This document shows, in pieces, positions 15,501 through 22,897 of a DNA stretch of 27,390 bases. Origin of the DNA: an uncultured Paracoccaceae bacterium. Lineage in GTDB: Bacteria > Pseudomonadota > Alphaproteobacteria > Rhodobacterales > Rhodobacteraceae. The position numbers and the translations under genes were made by a program. Position 1 is the stretch's first letter; every line of letters starts with the position of its first letter. The stretch covers positions 1 to 27,390 of the forward strand of contig CALHST010000004.1 in assembly GCA_938038825.1 (NCBI GenBank). The letters are read 5' to 3'. The notes below the pieces were generated by a model. The model searched no databases, was not told the origin of the DNA, and saw only the letters and a list, made by a program, of their open reading frames with translations.

Positions 15501-16432
15501 GCTTTGGCCTCCTCTTCTTCTTGCACCAACCCGACGAAGATGTCCTCAAGGCTGGATTGACGCGTGACCACGTCTTTCAGCTGCAAACCTGCTTCTGCAA
15601 TGTCACCCAATAGCTGCGTGATCCCGGTCCGTTCGGCCCGCACATCATAGCTGTAGGTGAGCGTAGTCGGGTCACGAAGGTCCAACGCATAACCGGCCAG
15701 ACTGTCAGGCACAGCATCAATCGGAGTCGAGATTTGAACATCCAATTGCTTTTTGCCCAATTGCTGCATCAGGCGCGCTTTGTCCTCGACCAACAACAAC
15801 TCTCCGTTATTGATGACGCCTACACGGTCTGCAATCGCTTCGGCTTCTTCGATGTAATGCGTGGTCAGAATGATCGTCACGCCATCGCGTTTCATATCCG
15901 CCACGATATCCCACATATCTTTGCGCAGTTCGACATCTACGCCCGCCGTGGGTTCGTCCAAAAACAAAACCCGAGGTTCATGCGCCAAAGCCTTTGCAAT
16001 CAAAACCCGGCGTTTCATGCCGCCCGACAGCTCTTTAAGCTGATTGTCTTTCTTGTCCCAAAGGCTCAGCTTTTTCAGAATGCCTTCGACAACATCATCT
16101 TTGCGGGATTTGCCGAACAATCCGCGTGAAAAGCGAACCGTGTTGATGACACGTTCAAAGGGTTCCAGTGCAATCTCTTGCGGGACCAATCCGATTAAAC
16201 TGCGCGCATCCCGGAAATCGTCAATGATGTCATAACCACCAACAGTCACAGATCCGGAAGTCGGTGTGGTGATGCCACAAACGGTTGAAATCAGGGTTGT
16301 TTTGCCTGCTCCGTTGGGCCCCAGCAAGGCAATGATTTCACCCTCTTCGATATCAAGCGTCACGCCTTTCAGCGCTTCAAACCCGCCCGCATAGGATTTG
16401 CGCAAGTCTTTGATCTGCAAAATGGCTGACAT
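15497..16432 (-). CDS. ABC transporter ATP-binding protein (YadG-like)
   Basis: ATPase subunit of the ABC-2 exporter encoded immediately downstream, 311 residues. Walker A is GPNGAGKT at 38-45, the signature LSGGM at 135-139, Walker B VLFLDE at 155-160 and the switch histidine His192 (LTTHYIEEAE). An extra C-terminal domain of about 90 residues follows (QLDVQISTPIDAVPDSL onward), as in YadG and drug or polysaccharide exporters. The tail is acidic (QEEEEAKA). The ATG at 16432 has AGGGGA upstream. This gene opens the exporter operon. Confidence 0.94.
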   Translation of the reverse strand: MSAILQIKDLRKSYAGGFEALKGVTLDIEEGEIIALLGPNGAGKTTLISTVCGITTPTSGSVTVGGYDIIDDFRDARSLIGLVPQEIALEPFERVINTVRFSRGLFGKSRKDDVVEGILKKLSLWDKKDNQLKELSGGMKRRVLIAKALAHEPRVLFLDEPTAGVDVELRKDMWDIVADMKRDGVTIILTTHYIEEAEAIADRVGVINNGELLLVEDKARLMQQLGKKQLDVQISTPIDAVPDSLAGYALDLRDPTTLTYSYDVRAERTGITQLLGDIAEAGLQLKDVVTRQSSLEDIFVGLVQEEEEAKA

Positions 16433-16485
16433 TGTGGTTCCCCTGATTGTGCGCGGGATACCCTGCGCATCCCAAAGGGTCCAGT

Positions 16486-16515
16486 CCGAGGCCGCACAAT
16501 TGATGTGCGTCTCGG
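16486..16515 (-). terminator. Hairpin downstream of coxG
   Basis: Outer arms CCGAG (16486-16490) and CTCGG (16511-16515) and inner arms CGCAC (16493-16497) and GTGCG (16505-16509) form a 10-bp stem with a small asymmetric bulge and a 7-base loop. It begins about 17 bases after the coxG stop on the minus strand. No T-run follows, so it may act as a transcript-end stabiliser rather than an intrinsic terminator. Confidence 0.4.
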
Positions 16516-16532
16516 CAGTCTTTCACAAACGC

Positions 16533-17042
16533 TTAGCGTCCTGTTAGTTTTTTGAACCAGCCGCGTTTGACTTCGGCCTCTTCCGTTTCATCATCATCAG
16601 CAGGGCCTTCCAGCACTTCTTGCAGATTGGTGAAAAACTGATCCGCCATCTTCTTGGAGAAGCCGTCAATGATGCGGCTGCCAAGTTGGGCCAATTTGCC
16701 ACCTACTTTGGCCTCGACGTCATAAGACAATTCTGTGCCGCCATCTTTGGCCGCAAGCGTGACTTTCGCCCCACCTTTGGCAAATCCGGCCGCGCCGCCT
16801 TTGCCTTCACCAGAAATCGTAATGGATTCGCCGGGGACCAGATTGCTCAGCGTGACAACACCTTTGAAGGTCGCTTTCACAGGACCCACTTTCTGGACCA
16901 CGGTCGCCTCGAACCCCTCTTCCGGGGAACCGACAACTTCCTGAGCGCCCGGAACGCAGGCTTTCAGCACCTCAGGTTCCAGCAAGGCCGCATAAACTTC
17001 TGCGGGACTTGCTGCGATCTGGCGCGTATCTATCATTTGCAT
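16533..17042 (-). CDS. CoxG-like SRPBCC protein (CO dehydrogenase subunit G family)
   Basis: 169-residue member of the SRPBCC superfamily, a helix-grip fold with a deep hydrophobic pocket. Family features are IAASPAEVYAALLEPEVLKACVPG at the N-terminus, KVGPVKATFKGVV and GKLAQLGSRIIDGFSKKMADQFF. After an acidic linker (DDDETEEAE) the protein ends in RGWFKKLTGR, an amphipathic basic tail suited to membrane contact. CoxG proteins go with molybdenum CO-dehydrogenase-type enzymes, and a mycobacterial homologue has been reported to bind quinone. No coxMSL genes lie in this window, so this is an orphan copy. An alternative is a general lipid- or quinone-binding role. It is divergent from the DMT permease. 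Confidence 0.9.
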   Translation of the reverse strand: MQMIDTRQIAASPAEVYAALLEPEVLKACVPGAQEVVGSPEEGFEATVVQKVGPVKATFKGVVTLSNLVPGESITISGEGKGGAAGFAKGGAKVTLAAKDGGTELSYDVEAKVGGKLAQLGSRIIDGFSKKMADQFFTNLQEVLEGPADDDETEEAEVKRGWFKKLTGR

Positions 17043-17147
17043 GGGGGCTCTCCCTGTTCACCGATCTTCCATGTACCCCAATTTTTCTAAAGGCGCCAAT
17101 GCGCTTTTGGTAGGACATGGATCTGCGCCCGTGATAGCGCTGAGACT

Positions 17148-18113
17148 ATGGCTCAAGCTCCTCAAAATCGCGCCGGTGCCGGCATCGCATTTGTCCTGAT
17201 GGGTATGGCCTGCATTTCGGTTAACGATCTGCTTATTAAGCAGTTTTCGGACACATATCCACTGCATCAAACTGTGTTCCTGCGGTCCGGGATTGGCATC
17301 CTGTTTTCGTTGATTTTTGTGTGGCTAGAGGGCGGCTTGTCCATACTCAAGACCCGCCAACCCGGCTTACATGCGTTACGCGGTGTTTTGATTGTCATTG
17401 CAAATATGAGCTTTTTTGTCTCGATCGCGGCACTCCCTTTGGCGGACGCCACGGCATTGTTTTTTGCGGCCCCCTTGTTCATCACCCTGCTGTCGATCCC
17501 GATCTTGGGCGAGAAAGTCGGCCCCTTGCGCATGGGCGCCGTCATCGTGGGTTTTGTCGGGGTCGTCATCATGCAGCGCCCGTGGGAAAGCAGCACCGCA
17601 CTGGACGTGCCCCGCATCGTATTGTTGCTGCCTGTGTTGTCCGCGTTGACCTATGCGTTGAATCAGATCTTGACCCGACGTCTTGGGGTCGAAGCCAAGG
17701 CGTCTGCCCTTGCCGTTTACATCCAAGCAAGCTTTGTGATTGTGTCACTTGGCTTTTATCTGGTGGCCGGGGATGGGCGATATGCAGTAGGTCTAGAAAA
17801 CGAAAGCCTGATCTTTCTGCTGCGCGCATGGACATGGCCAACCTCCCAAGACTGGCCCTATTTCATCGCACTGGGCGTCAATTCCGCGATCATCGGCTAT
17901 TGCCTGAGCCAAGCTTACCGTTTGGCGGACGCCGCTACAGTGGCACCCTATGAATATATTGGCTTGCCGCTGGCTGTCTTTTGGGGTTGGGCGATCTTTT
18001 CAGAACTTCCCGCATTCGAGGTCTGGATTGGCATCGCGCTGATCCTTGGATCCGGCTTGTTTGTGTTCCTAAGGGAACAGCATAAAGCGAAAATTGCTTC
18101 AAAAGCCCGCTAA
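17148..18113 (+). CDS. EamA/DMT-family permease
   Basis: Inner-membrane transporter of 321 residues, with about ten predicted helices in two EamA repeats. Repeat 1 starts GAGIAFVLMGMACISVNDLLIK and contains ALPLADATALFFAAPLFITL; repeat 2 starts around VLSALTYALNQILTRRLG and ends YEYIGLPLAVFWGWAIFSE. This pattern is typical of RhaT/EamA-like exporters of metabolites or amino acids. The substrate cannot be told. The start ATG at 17148 has only a weak purine-rich sequence upstream. It is divergent from coxG, and 68 bases separate it from the LacI-family gene. Confidence 0.92.
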   Translation: MAQAPQNRAGAGIAFVLMGMACISVNDLLIKQFSDTYPLHQTVFLRSGIGILFSLIFVWLEGGLSILKTRQPGLHALRGVLIVIANMSFFVSIAALPLADATALFFAAPLFITLLSIPILGEKVGPLRMGAVIVGFVGVVIMQRPWESSTALDVPRIVLLLPVLSALTYALNQILTRRLGVEAKASALAVYIQASFVIVSLGFYLVAGDGRYAVGLENESLIFLLRAWTWPTSQDWPYFIALGVNSAIIGYCLSQAYRLADAATVAPYEYIGLPLAVFWGWAIFSELPAFEVWIGIALILGSGLFVFLREQHKAKIASKAR

Positions 18114-18181
18114 CCCTGTAAGGCTAGACAATCTTTCACACCCCGCGCTATCAAGGGTTCAACACGACCCACAGGTGACCT

Positions 18182-19213
18182 TTGTCAGATAGACCAGCCC
18201 GCCCGCTTACACTGCGTGATGTATCCGCCGCTTCGGGTGTTTCCGAAATGACCGTTTCCCGAGTTTTACGCAATCGCGGTGACGTATCTGAAGCCACCCG
18301 CCAAAAGGTTTTGGACGCTGCAAAAGAACTGGGGTACGTACCCAACAAAATCGCTGGCGCTTTGGCCTCGCAACGGGTCAACCTTGTTGCGGTGATCATT
18401 CCGTCCTTTTCCAACATGGTTTTCCCCGAAGTTCTGTCCGGCATCAACGCGGCCTTCGAAAACAGCCCGCTACAGCCCGTGGTTGGCATCACCGATTACC
18501 AACCCGGAAAAGAAGAAGAAGTCTTGTACGAAATGCTGTCGTGGCGCCCCTCTGGCGTCATTATCGCCGGTCTGGAACATTCCGATGCGGCGCGCGCCAT
18601 GCTTGCCGCCGCCGGAACACCGGTGGTCGAGATTATGGACACCGATGGGCGGCCTGTTGACAGTATGGTCGGAATTTCGCACCGCCGCGCCGGGGAAGAA
18701 ATGGCCAAGGCGATCATCAAAGAGGGCTATGAGCACATCGGTTTCATGGGCACCAAGATGCCGCTGGATCATCGGGCACGCAAACGGTTTGAAGGCTTCA
18801 CCGAAGCGCTTGCAAAGGCCGGGATCGAAATTGAAGAACGCGACTTTTATTCTGGCGGATCCGCGCTGGCCAAGGGGCGCGAAATGACCCAGCATATGCT
18901 GGAACGGAACCCCGATCTCGACTTCCTGTATTATTCCAACGATTTGATTGGGGCCGGCGGTCTGCTGTATCTGATCGAACAAGGTGTCGATATCCCGGGT
19001 GAAGTTGGGCTTGCAGGCTTTAACGGCGTGGAGCTGTTACAAGGCCTGCCTCGTCAGTTGGCGACTATGGATGCCTGCCGCAGCGAAATCGGTGCCGCCG
19101 CCGCACAAATCATTTTGGACCGAAATGCTGACAATGCAACGGGCGAAAACAAATCCGTGGTTTTGACCCCGACCATCAGCTTTGGCGACACTCTGCGCCG
19201 TCATCGTCGGTGA
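18182..19213 (+). CDS. LacI-family transcriptional regulator (GntR-of-E. coli-like)
   Basis: DNA-binding repressor of 343 residues. The N-terminal helix-turn-helix covers residues 9-30 (TLRDVSAASGVSEMTVSRVL), the hinge helix KIAGALAS lies at 56-63, and the periplasmic-binding-protein-like effector domain begins VNLVAVIIPSFSNMVFPEVL. The last segment is very like the gluconate repressor GntR of E. coli, so a sugar acid may be the effector, though this is inference. The start is a TTG at 18182 with AGGTGAC just upstream; no ATG is available near the correct position. No sugar-acid genes are adjacent, so its target is unclear. Its stop overlaps the next start by 4 bases. Confidence 0.93.
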   Translation: MSDRPARPLTLRDVSAASGVSEMTVSRVLRNRGDVSEATRQKVLDAAKELGYVPNKIAGALASQRVNLVAVIIPSFSNMVFPEVLSGINAAFENSPLQPVVGITDYQPGKEEEVLYEMLSWRPSGVIIAGLEHSDAARAMLAAAGTPVVEIMDTDGRPVDSMVGISHRRAGEEMAKAIIKEGYEHIGFMGTKMPLDHRARKRFEGFTEALAKAGIEIEERDFYSGGSALAKGREMTQHMLERNPDLDFLYYSNDLIGAGGLLYLIEQGVDIPGEVGLAGFNGVELLQGLPRQLATMDACRSEIGAAAAQIILDRNADNATGENKSVVLTPTISFGDTLRRHRR

Positions 19214-20415
19214 CCCTGCCCACCTTAGACAACGCTGCCGCGCGGCGCATTTTTATGGACCGGCATGCCTTGTTGGAGACCCCGCAGGGGGACGCAACGG
19301 GCGCTGCCCTGTTGGATGTGATCACCCGGCTCGGCTTTGTTCAGCTGGACAGCATCAACACTGTGGCCCGCGCCCATGATCTGATCCTCTTTTCACGCCG
19401 TCCACGGTATCGCCCCAAAGCATTGACTACCCTGTACGAGACGTCCGGCAGCCTGTTTGAACACTGGACGCACGATGCGTCGGTTATTCCCCGGGCCTTT
19501 TACCCGTGGTGGCGGATGCGCATGCAACGCGACGCCGAGGTCTTAAAAAAGCGCTGGCGGCTGTGGCGGCGTGACGGCTTTGAAGCCCAATTCCAATCCG
19601 TTCTGATGCATATCCGCGATCATGGCCCCTGCAGCACGGCTGACGTGGGCAAAGACGAAAAGAAGAGCTCTGGCGGGTGGTGGGATTGGAACCCATCGAA
19701 AACCGCGCTGGAATACTTGTGGATGACGGGGGCCTTATCCGTCATTCGCCGCGATGGGTTTCGCAAAGTCTATGATCTAACGGAACGTGTGATCGACACG
19801 AGCCAAAGCAATGATGTGCCATCCGAAGCAGAGACAATTGACTGGTGCTGCAACAACGCGTTGGACCGGTTGGGGTTTGCAAGTTCCGGCGAGTTGACCA
19901 AGTTTTGGCGCCATGTGAGCTCGGCTGAAGCGCGCGATTGGTGCAAGGGCGCGCTTGCAAGGGGCGAGATCATCGACTTGGCCGTAACCCAGGCCGACGG
20001 GAAACAACGCACGCTGTTTGCGCGTCCTCACGTGCTGGAAGATCCTGCGATTGGCCAATCCCCGCCCGCACGTCTCCGTATTTTGTCCCCCTTTGATCCA
20101 ATGCTGCGCGACCGTACCCGCGCCAAAGGATTGTTTGGGTTTGACTATACGGTCGAAATGTTCGTCCCCGAAGCCAAACGTCAATATGGCTATTACGTTT
20201 TTCCCATCCTCGAAGGCGATCGCCTTGTGGGGCGTGTGGATATGAAAGCCCATCGAGACGCGGATCGCCTGAACGTTCGTGCAGTTTGGCCAGAACCCAA
20301 GATAAAATGGGGCAAGGGCCGTATCTGCGCCTTTGAAACAGAGCTGGACCGCGTGCTGAAACTGGCCGGCGTGTCACAGGTCACTTGGGAACCGGGATGG
20401 CTGCGCGATCCGTGA
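19210..20415 (+). CDS. AlkX/YcaQ-type DNA glycosylase (HTH_42 winged-helix family)
   Basis: Predicted DNA glycosylase of 401 residues in the family of Streptomyces AlkZ and E. coli YcaQ, which remove bulky or crosslinked alkyl-purine adducts. The N-terminal winged-helix region has the catalytic loop FVQLDSINTVARAHDL. Gln45-Leu46-Asp47 fits the QxD form of YcaQ/AlkX rather than the QxQ form of AlkZ. Further family features are LFEHWTHDASVIP and LSPFDPMLRDR in the C-terminal half, followed by VGRVDMKAHR. The GTG start at 19210 overlaps the LacI-family stop, so the two genes are translationally coupled, an unusual partnership. E. coli YcaQ is similar in length. Confidence 0.9.
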   Translation: MTLPTLDNAAARRIFMDRHALLETPQGDATGAALLDVITRLGFVQLDSINTVARAHDLILFSRRPRYRPKALTTLYETSGSLFEHWTHDASVIPRAFYPWWRMRMQRDAEVLKKRWRLWRRDGFEAQFQSVLMHIRDHGPCSTADVGKDEKKSSGGWWDWNPSKTALEYLWMTGALSVIRRDGFRKVYDLTERVIDTSQSNDVPSEAETIDWCCNNALDRLGFASSGELTKFWRHVSSAEARDWCKGALARGEIIDLAVTQADGKQRTLFARPHVLEDPAIGQSPPARLRILSPFDPMLRDRTRAKGLFGFDYTVEMFVPEAKRQYGYYVFPILEGDRLVGRVDMKAHRDADRLNVRAVWPEPKIKWGKGRICAFETELDRVLKLAGVSQVTWEPGWLRDP

Positions 20416-20463
20416 TGCGCACAAGCGATTGACACCCCCCTCTGTGTGGCCTCACATCACGCC

Positions 20464-21426
20464 ATGACACGCGTTTTGATTCATACCCATAGCCCGCAAC
20501 GACACATGGCCCGCCTGACCGAGGCGTTCCCCGACGTGCAAGTTGACTCCGTTACCAAAAACTCCCGTCTTTCTGAGATGTTAGAGAGTTTTAGACCCCA
20601 TGCATTATTCAGTGTGAACATCTCGTCTGACGCACCTTACCCGCGAGATGCCATATTGCGATCAAAGTCGCTAAAATGGGTGTCCGTCGGGGGGTCCGGC
20701 ACCGATCATGTGAGCCCATGGGATCCCGCGCAACTGACCGTAACCAACTCTGCCGGGGTGGCCGCAAGCATGATGGCGGAATACGTTCTTGGGTGCTTTA
20801 TGCATTTCAACTTGGACATCCCCGGATTGATGCAGCACCAGAACGAAAAGACGTGGGACACTGCGCGAAAAGTCATTCCGCTGGCAGAGAAAACGTTGTT
20901 GATTGTTGGGCTGGGCAGCACAGGCCGCGTCTTGGCCCAGCGCGCCAAAGCACTGGGGATGACTGTGATCGGAACACGGGCCCATCCCCATGCGACACCG
21001 CATTGTGACGAGGTGCACGCGCCGGGTAATTTGGCTCAGCTTTGGCCGCGCGCAGACTTTGTCGCCATTTGCACACCAAGATTGGCAACAACTGTGAACC
21101 TGATCAATTCCGCGGCCTTTGCGCTGATGAAACCGGGCACCGTTTTGGTGAATGTGGCGCGTGGCGGCGTTGTGGATGAAACCGCACTGGTGGATGCATT
21201 ATGGAGTGGCACCCTGCGCGGCGCAGCAATGGATGTGTTTGAGACGGAACCTTTGCCGAAAGACCACCCAATCTGGGACGCACCGAACCTGTTAATCTCT
21301 CCTCATTGCTCCGCCGTATATGAGGGATGGGAAGACAGCTCTATGACGCTGTTTTTAGAGAACATGACACGTTATCTTGCCGGTGACCGGCTATCCAACA
21401 GTGTTGATCCAGAGCGGGGATATTGA
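20464..21426 (+). CDS. D-2-hydroxyacid dehydrogenase
   Basis: NAD(P)-dependent oxidoreductase of 320 residues that interconverts 2-oxo acids and D-2-hydroxy acids in the cytosol. The Rossmann loop GLGSTG lies at 149-154. The catalytic residues Arg233 (NVARGGVVDE), Glu262 (ETEPLP) and His281 (ISPHCSA) have the expected spacing. The N-terminal substrate domain contains VGGSGTDHV and TNSAGVAASMMAEYVLG. It could reduce glyoxylate, hydroxypyruvate or a related 2-oxo acid; the sequence does not decide. I chose the ATG at 20464; the frame opens to a GTG at 20446, and neither has a strong ribosome-binding site. It converges on the racemase gene with 27 bases between stops. Its place beside a racemase and an amino-acid-type oxidase hints at a shared pathway. 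Confidence 0.9.
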   Translation: MTRVLIHTHSPQRHMARLTEAFPDVQVDSVTKNSRLSEMLESFRPHALFSVNISSDAPYPRDAILRSKSLKWVSVGGSGTDHVSPWDPAQLTVTNSAGVAASMMAEYVLGCFMHFNLDIPGLMQHQNEKTWDTARKVIPLAEKTLLIVGLGSTGRVLAQRAKALGMTVIGTRAHPHATPHCDEVHAPGNLAQLWPRADFVAICTPRLATTVNLINSAAFALMKPGTVLVNVARGGVVDETALVDALWSGTLRGAAMDVFETEPLPKDHPIWDAPNLLISPHCSAVYEGWEDSSMTLFLENMTRYLAGDRLSNSVDPERGY

Positions 21427-21434
21427 CTGGGCCA

Positions 21435-21453
21435 GCGTGAGCTGAAGCTCACC
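21435..21453 (+). repeat. REP-like hairpin, copy 1 of an inverted pair
   Basis: The 19-mer GCGTGAGCTGAAGCTCACC lies in the gap between the convergent dehydrogenase and racemase stops. It folds into a perfect 7-bp hairpin (GTGAGCT/AGCTCAC) with a 2-base spacer. Its exact reverse complement occurs at 22246-22264. At this place it can act as a bidirectional terminator. The style resembles dispersed palindromic REP elements that I remember from Rhodobacterales, often with a CCTAC tail as here. Confidence 0.8.
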
Positions 21454-22170
21454 CTACAGGTCACTCCGCGCGTTGCGCGAATAGGGCATGGTGGCTTGCT
21501 GAACCAGGGTTGAATGGAACTGGTTGAGATGGGTCAGAATAGAATAAACGGGTAGATCAGTCGCAGCTTCAATCTCAGCGGCGTAAGGGGGCATATTGGT
21601 GCACTCTAACACAAGTGCACCGATTTCGGGATGACGGGTGCATAGATTTTGCGCAGCCAACACCATTTCTTTCGATGCCGTTGCAGGATCAAACGTCACG
21701 TGATTGCCCAAGATTGCAGTCGCAAACGCCCCGCCATCCACCCCTTGGATCGGCAGGTCTTCAGGAACCTCACCCGCAGCGAGATGTGCAGGCGACAGGC
21801 TGGATTGCGATATCGTCAATATTCCTGGAACTTTGCCCTTGGGCAAGCGCTGCGCCAAGGCTTTGACCTGTTCCAACGACGACGCGGCCACAGGCACACC
21901 GCAGGCTTGCGATACCTCATCGCGTACCAGTGTGAGAAACCCACATGTGGTCGCCAGCCCACGGCAACCTTCGGCAACCAACGACTGACCGACCTCGATA
22001 AACGCATCAATCCAAACCCTTGGGTCGTTCAGAACGATCGCTTCTGGCGTTGCCCCCGGTACGGTTCGGTAAACCACCGGAAAGTCGAAACTTCTTGGGT
22101 TTCCGACATCCCCCAAAATACGCGGAAATTGCGTATCCAACATCAATATACCAAGCAGCGGGTGTGACAT
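21454..22170 (-). CDS. Asp/Glu/hydantoin-racemase-superfamily protein
   Basis: 238-residue member of the cofactor-independent Asp/Glu racemase superfamily, which uses two cysteines for proton exchange at the alpha carbon. The two expected cysteines are present: Cys76 in LATTCGFL and Cys190 in LVLECTNMPP. GILMLDTQFPRILGDVGN at the start is a typical first strand and loop. Which amino acid or hydantoin it acts on, or whether it is an isomerase or decarboxylase of the same fold, cannot be told. I chose the ATG at 22170 (MSHPLLG); the longer start at 22233 adds residues unlike the family. It is bounded on both sides by copies of the same 19-bp repeat and lies downstream of the MarR-like gene on the same strand. 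Confidence 0.83.
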   Translation of the reverse strand: MSHPLLGILMLDTQFPRILGDVGNPRSFDFPVVYRTVPGATPEAIVLNDPRVWIDAFIEVGQSLVAEGCRGLATTCGFLTLVRDEVSQACGVPVAASSLEQVKALAQRLPKGKVPGILTISQSSLSPAHLAAGEVPEDLPIQGVDGGAFATAILGNHVTFDPATASKEMVLAAQNLCTRHPEIGALVLECTNMPPYAAEIEAATDLPVYSILTHLNQFHSTLVQQATMPYSRNARSDL

Positions 22171-22245
22171 AATCTCAGCTTTGCCTATCCCCAGCCACAA
22201 AGACAAGTATGCAAGGTCAACGCGCCCGCGCATTCAAACCCGTAA

Positions 22246-22264
22246 GGTGAGCTTCAGCTCACGC
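22246..22264 (-). repeat. REP-like hairpin, copy 2 of an inverted pair
   Basis: GGTGAGCTTCAGCTCACGC on the plus strand is the exact reverse complement of the copy at 21435-21453. Similarity extends beyond the 19 bases through a TAC triplet after one mismatch. It lies between the stop of the MarR-like gene and the start of the racemase gene. The paired copies enclose the racemase gene. Confidence 0.8.
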
Positions 22265-22274
22265 GACGCAGACG

Positions 22275-22790
22275 CTAATACGTTGTCGCGGCCCGTGCTG
22301 CCTGATCGTATTGACCGCTCATCAGCCTTAACAAGGCCGCCATCTTGCTCATATCCTGCGGATTCAAATCCAAAGCCTTTAGTGAACGCAACAGCAAACG
22401 TTCCCGAATTTGGCGGTAATCGGTGCAAGCCTTGGCCCCCGCCGCAGTCGCCCGCACTGTCTTTTCTTTCCCGGCCCGCCCTTCTGTAACCAATCCCGCC
22501 GCTTTCAATTTGCGCACGGCGTAATTCACCGTGTGCGTATCTTCGATGTTCAGAACCAAGCATATATCTGCCAGTTTCTTGGGCTTTTCGCGGTGAAACA
22601 CCGTGTGCAACACCAAAACATCCAAGGGCGACATCTCTGGATATCCCGCAGTTGCAATTGCCCGCACCATCCACCGATGGAACGCGTTGCCTGCCAATGT
22701 CAGGCCAAACTCGACCTCACTAATTTCTGGAAAACTTCCTGCAGCAAGATGCGAGGAGCTAACAACGGGGCCTAAAACATCATCTTCCAT
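22275..22790 (-). CDS. MarR-like winged-helix transcriptional regulator
   Basis: Predicted DNA-binding regulator of 171 residues resembling the COG5631-type MarR relatives. The winged-helix region is at about residues 50-110 (SPLDVLVLHTVFHREKPKKLADICLVLNIEDTHTVNYAVRKLKAAGLVTE), where the recognition helix follows the DTHTVNYAV segment. The C-terminal helices (LLRSLKALDLNPQDMSKMAALLRLM) would form the dimer interface. I chose the ATG at 22790. A TTGACA (-35, at 22821-22826) and CAGTAT (-10, at 22798-22803), 17 bases apart on the minus strand, put the transcript start almost at this ATG, so the mRNA may be leaderless. It is divergent from the oxidoreductase/TRAP operon and probably controls it and itself. 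Confidence 0.85.
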   Translation of the reverse strand: MEDDVLGPVVSSSHLAAGSFPEISEVEFGLTLAGNAFHRWMVRAIATAGYPEMSPLDVLVLHTVFHREKPKKLADICLVLNIEDTHTVNYAVRKLKAAGLVTEGRAGKEKTVRATAAGAKACTDYRQIRERLLLRSLKALDLNPQDMSKMAALLRLMSGQYDQAARAATTY

Positions 22791-22821
22791 ACAGTCGATA
22801 CTGAAAAAACATCGACGTTTT

Positions 22822-22838
22822 GTCAACATTTTGTTGAC
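22822..22838. promoter_or_regulatory. 17-bp inverted-repeat operator between the MarR-like gene and the oxidoreductase/TRAP operon
   Basis: GTCAACA (22822-22828), TTT and TGTTGAC (22832-22838) form a perfect 7-bp inverted repeat with a 3-base spacer. It overlaps the -35 element TTGACA of the MarR-like gene on the minus strand. The right arm also contains TTGACG (22834-22839) on the plus strand, a plausible -35 for the divergent operon. Size and position suit a MarR-family dimer binding site that represses both directions. Confidence 0.7.
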
Positions 22839-22897
22839 GTAATAAAAAAACTGCTGATGCTTAACCCTAGGGAATCAGAGGGCGTACTATTTCAAAC

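Noticed and set aside
17083..17117. Hairpin AAAGGCGC/GCGCTTTT between coxG and the DMT permease.
   Set aside because: It has a mismatch, no fixed promoter position and no known regulator nearby; too weak to call an operator.
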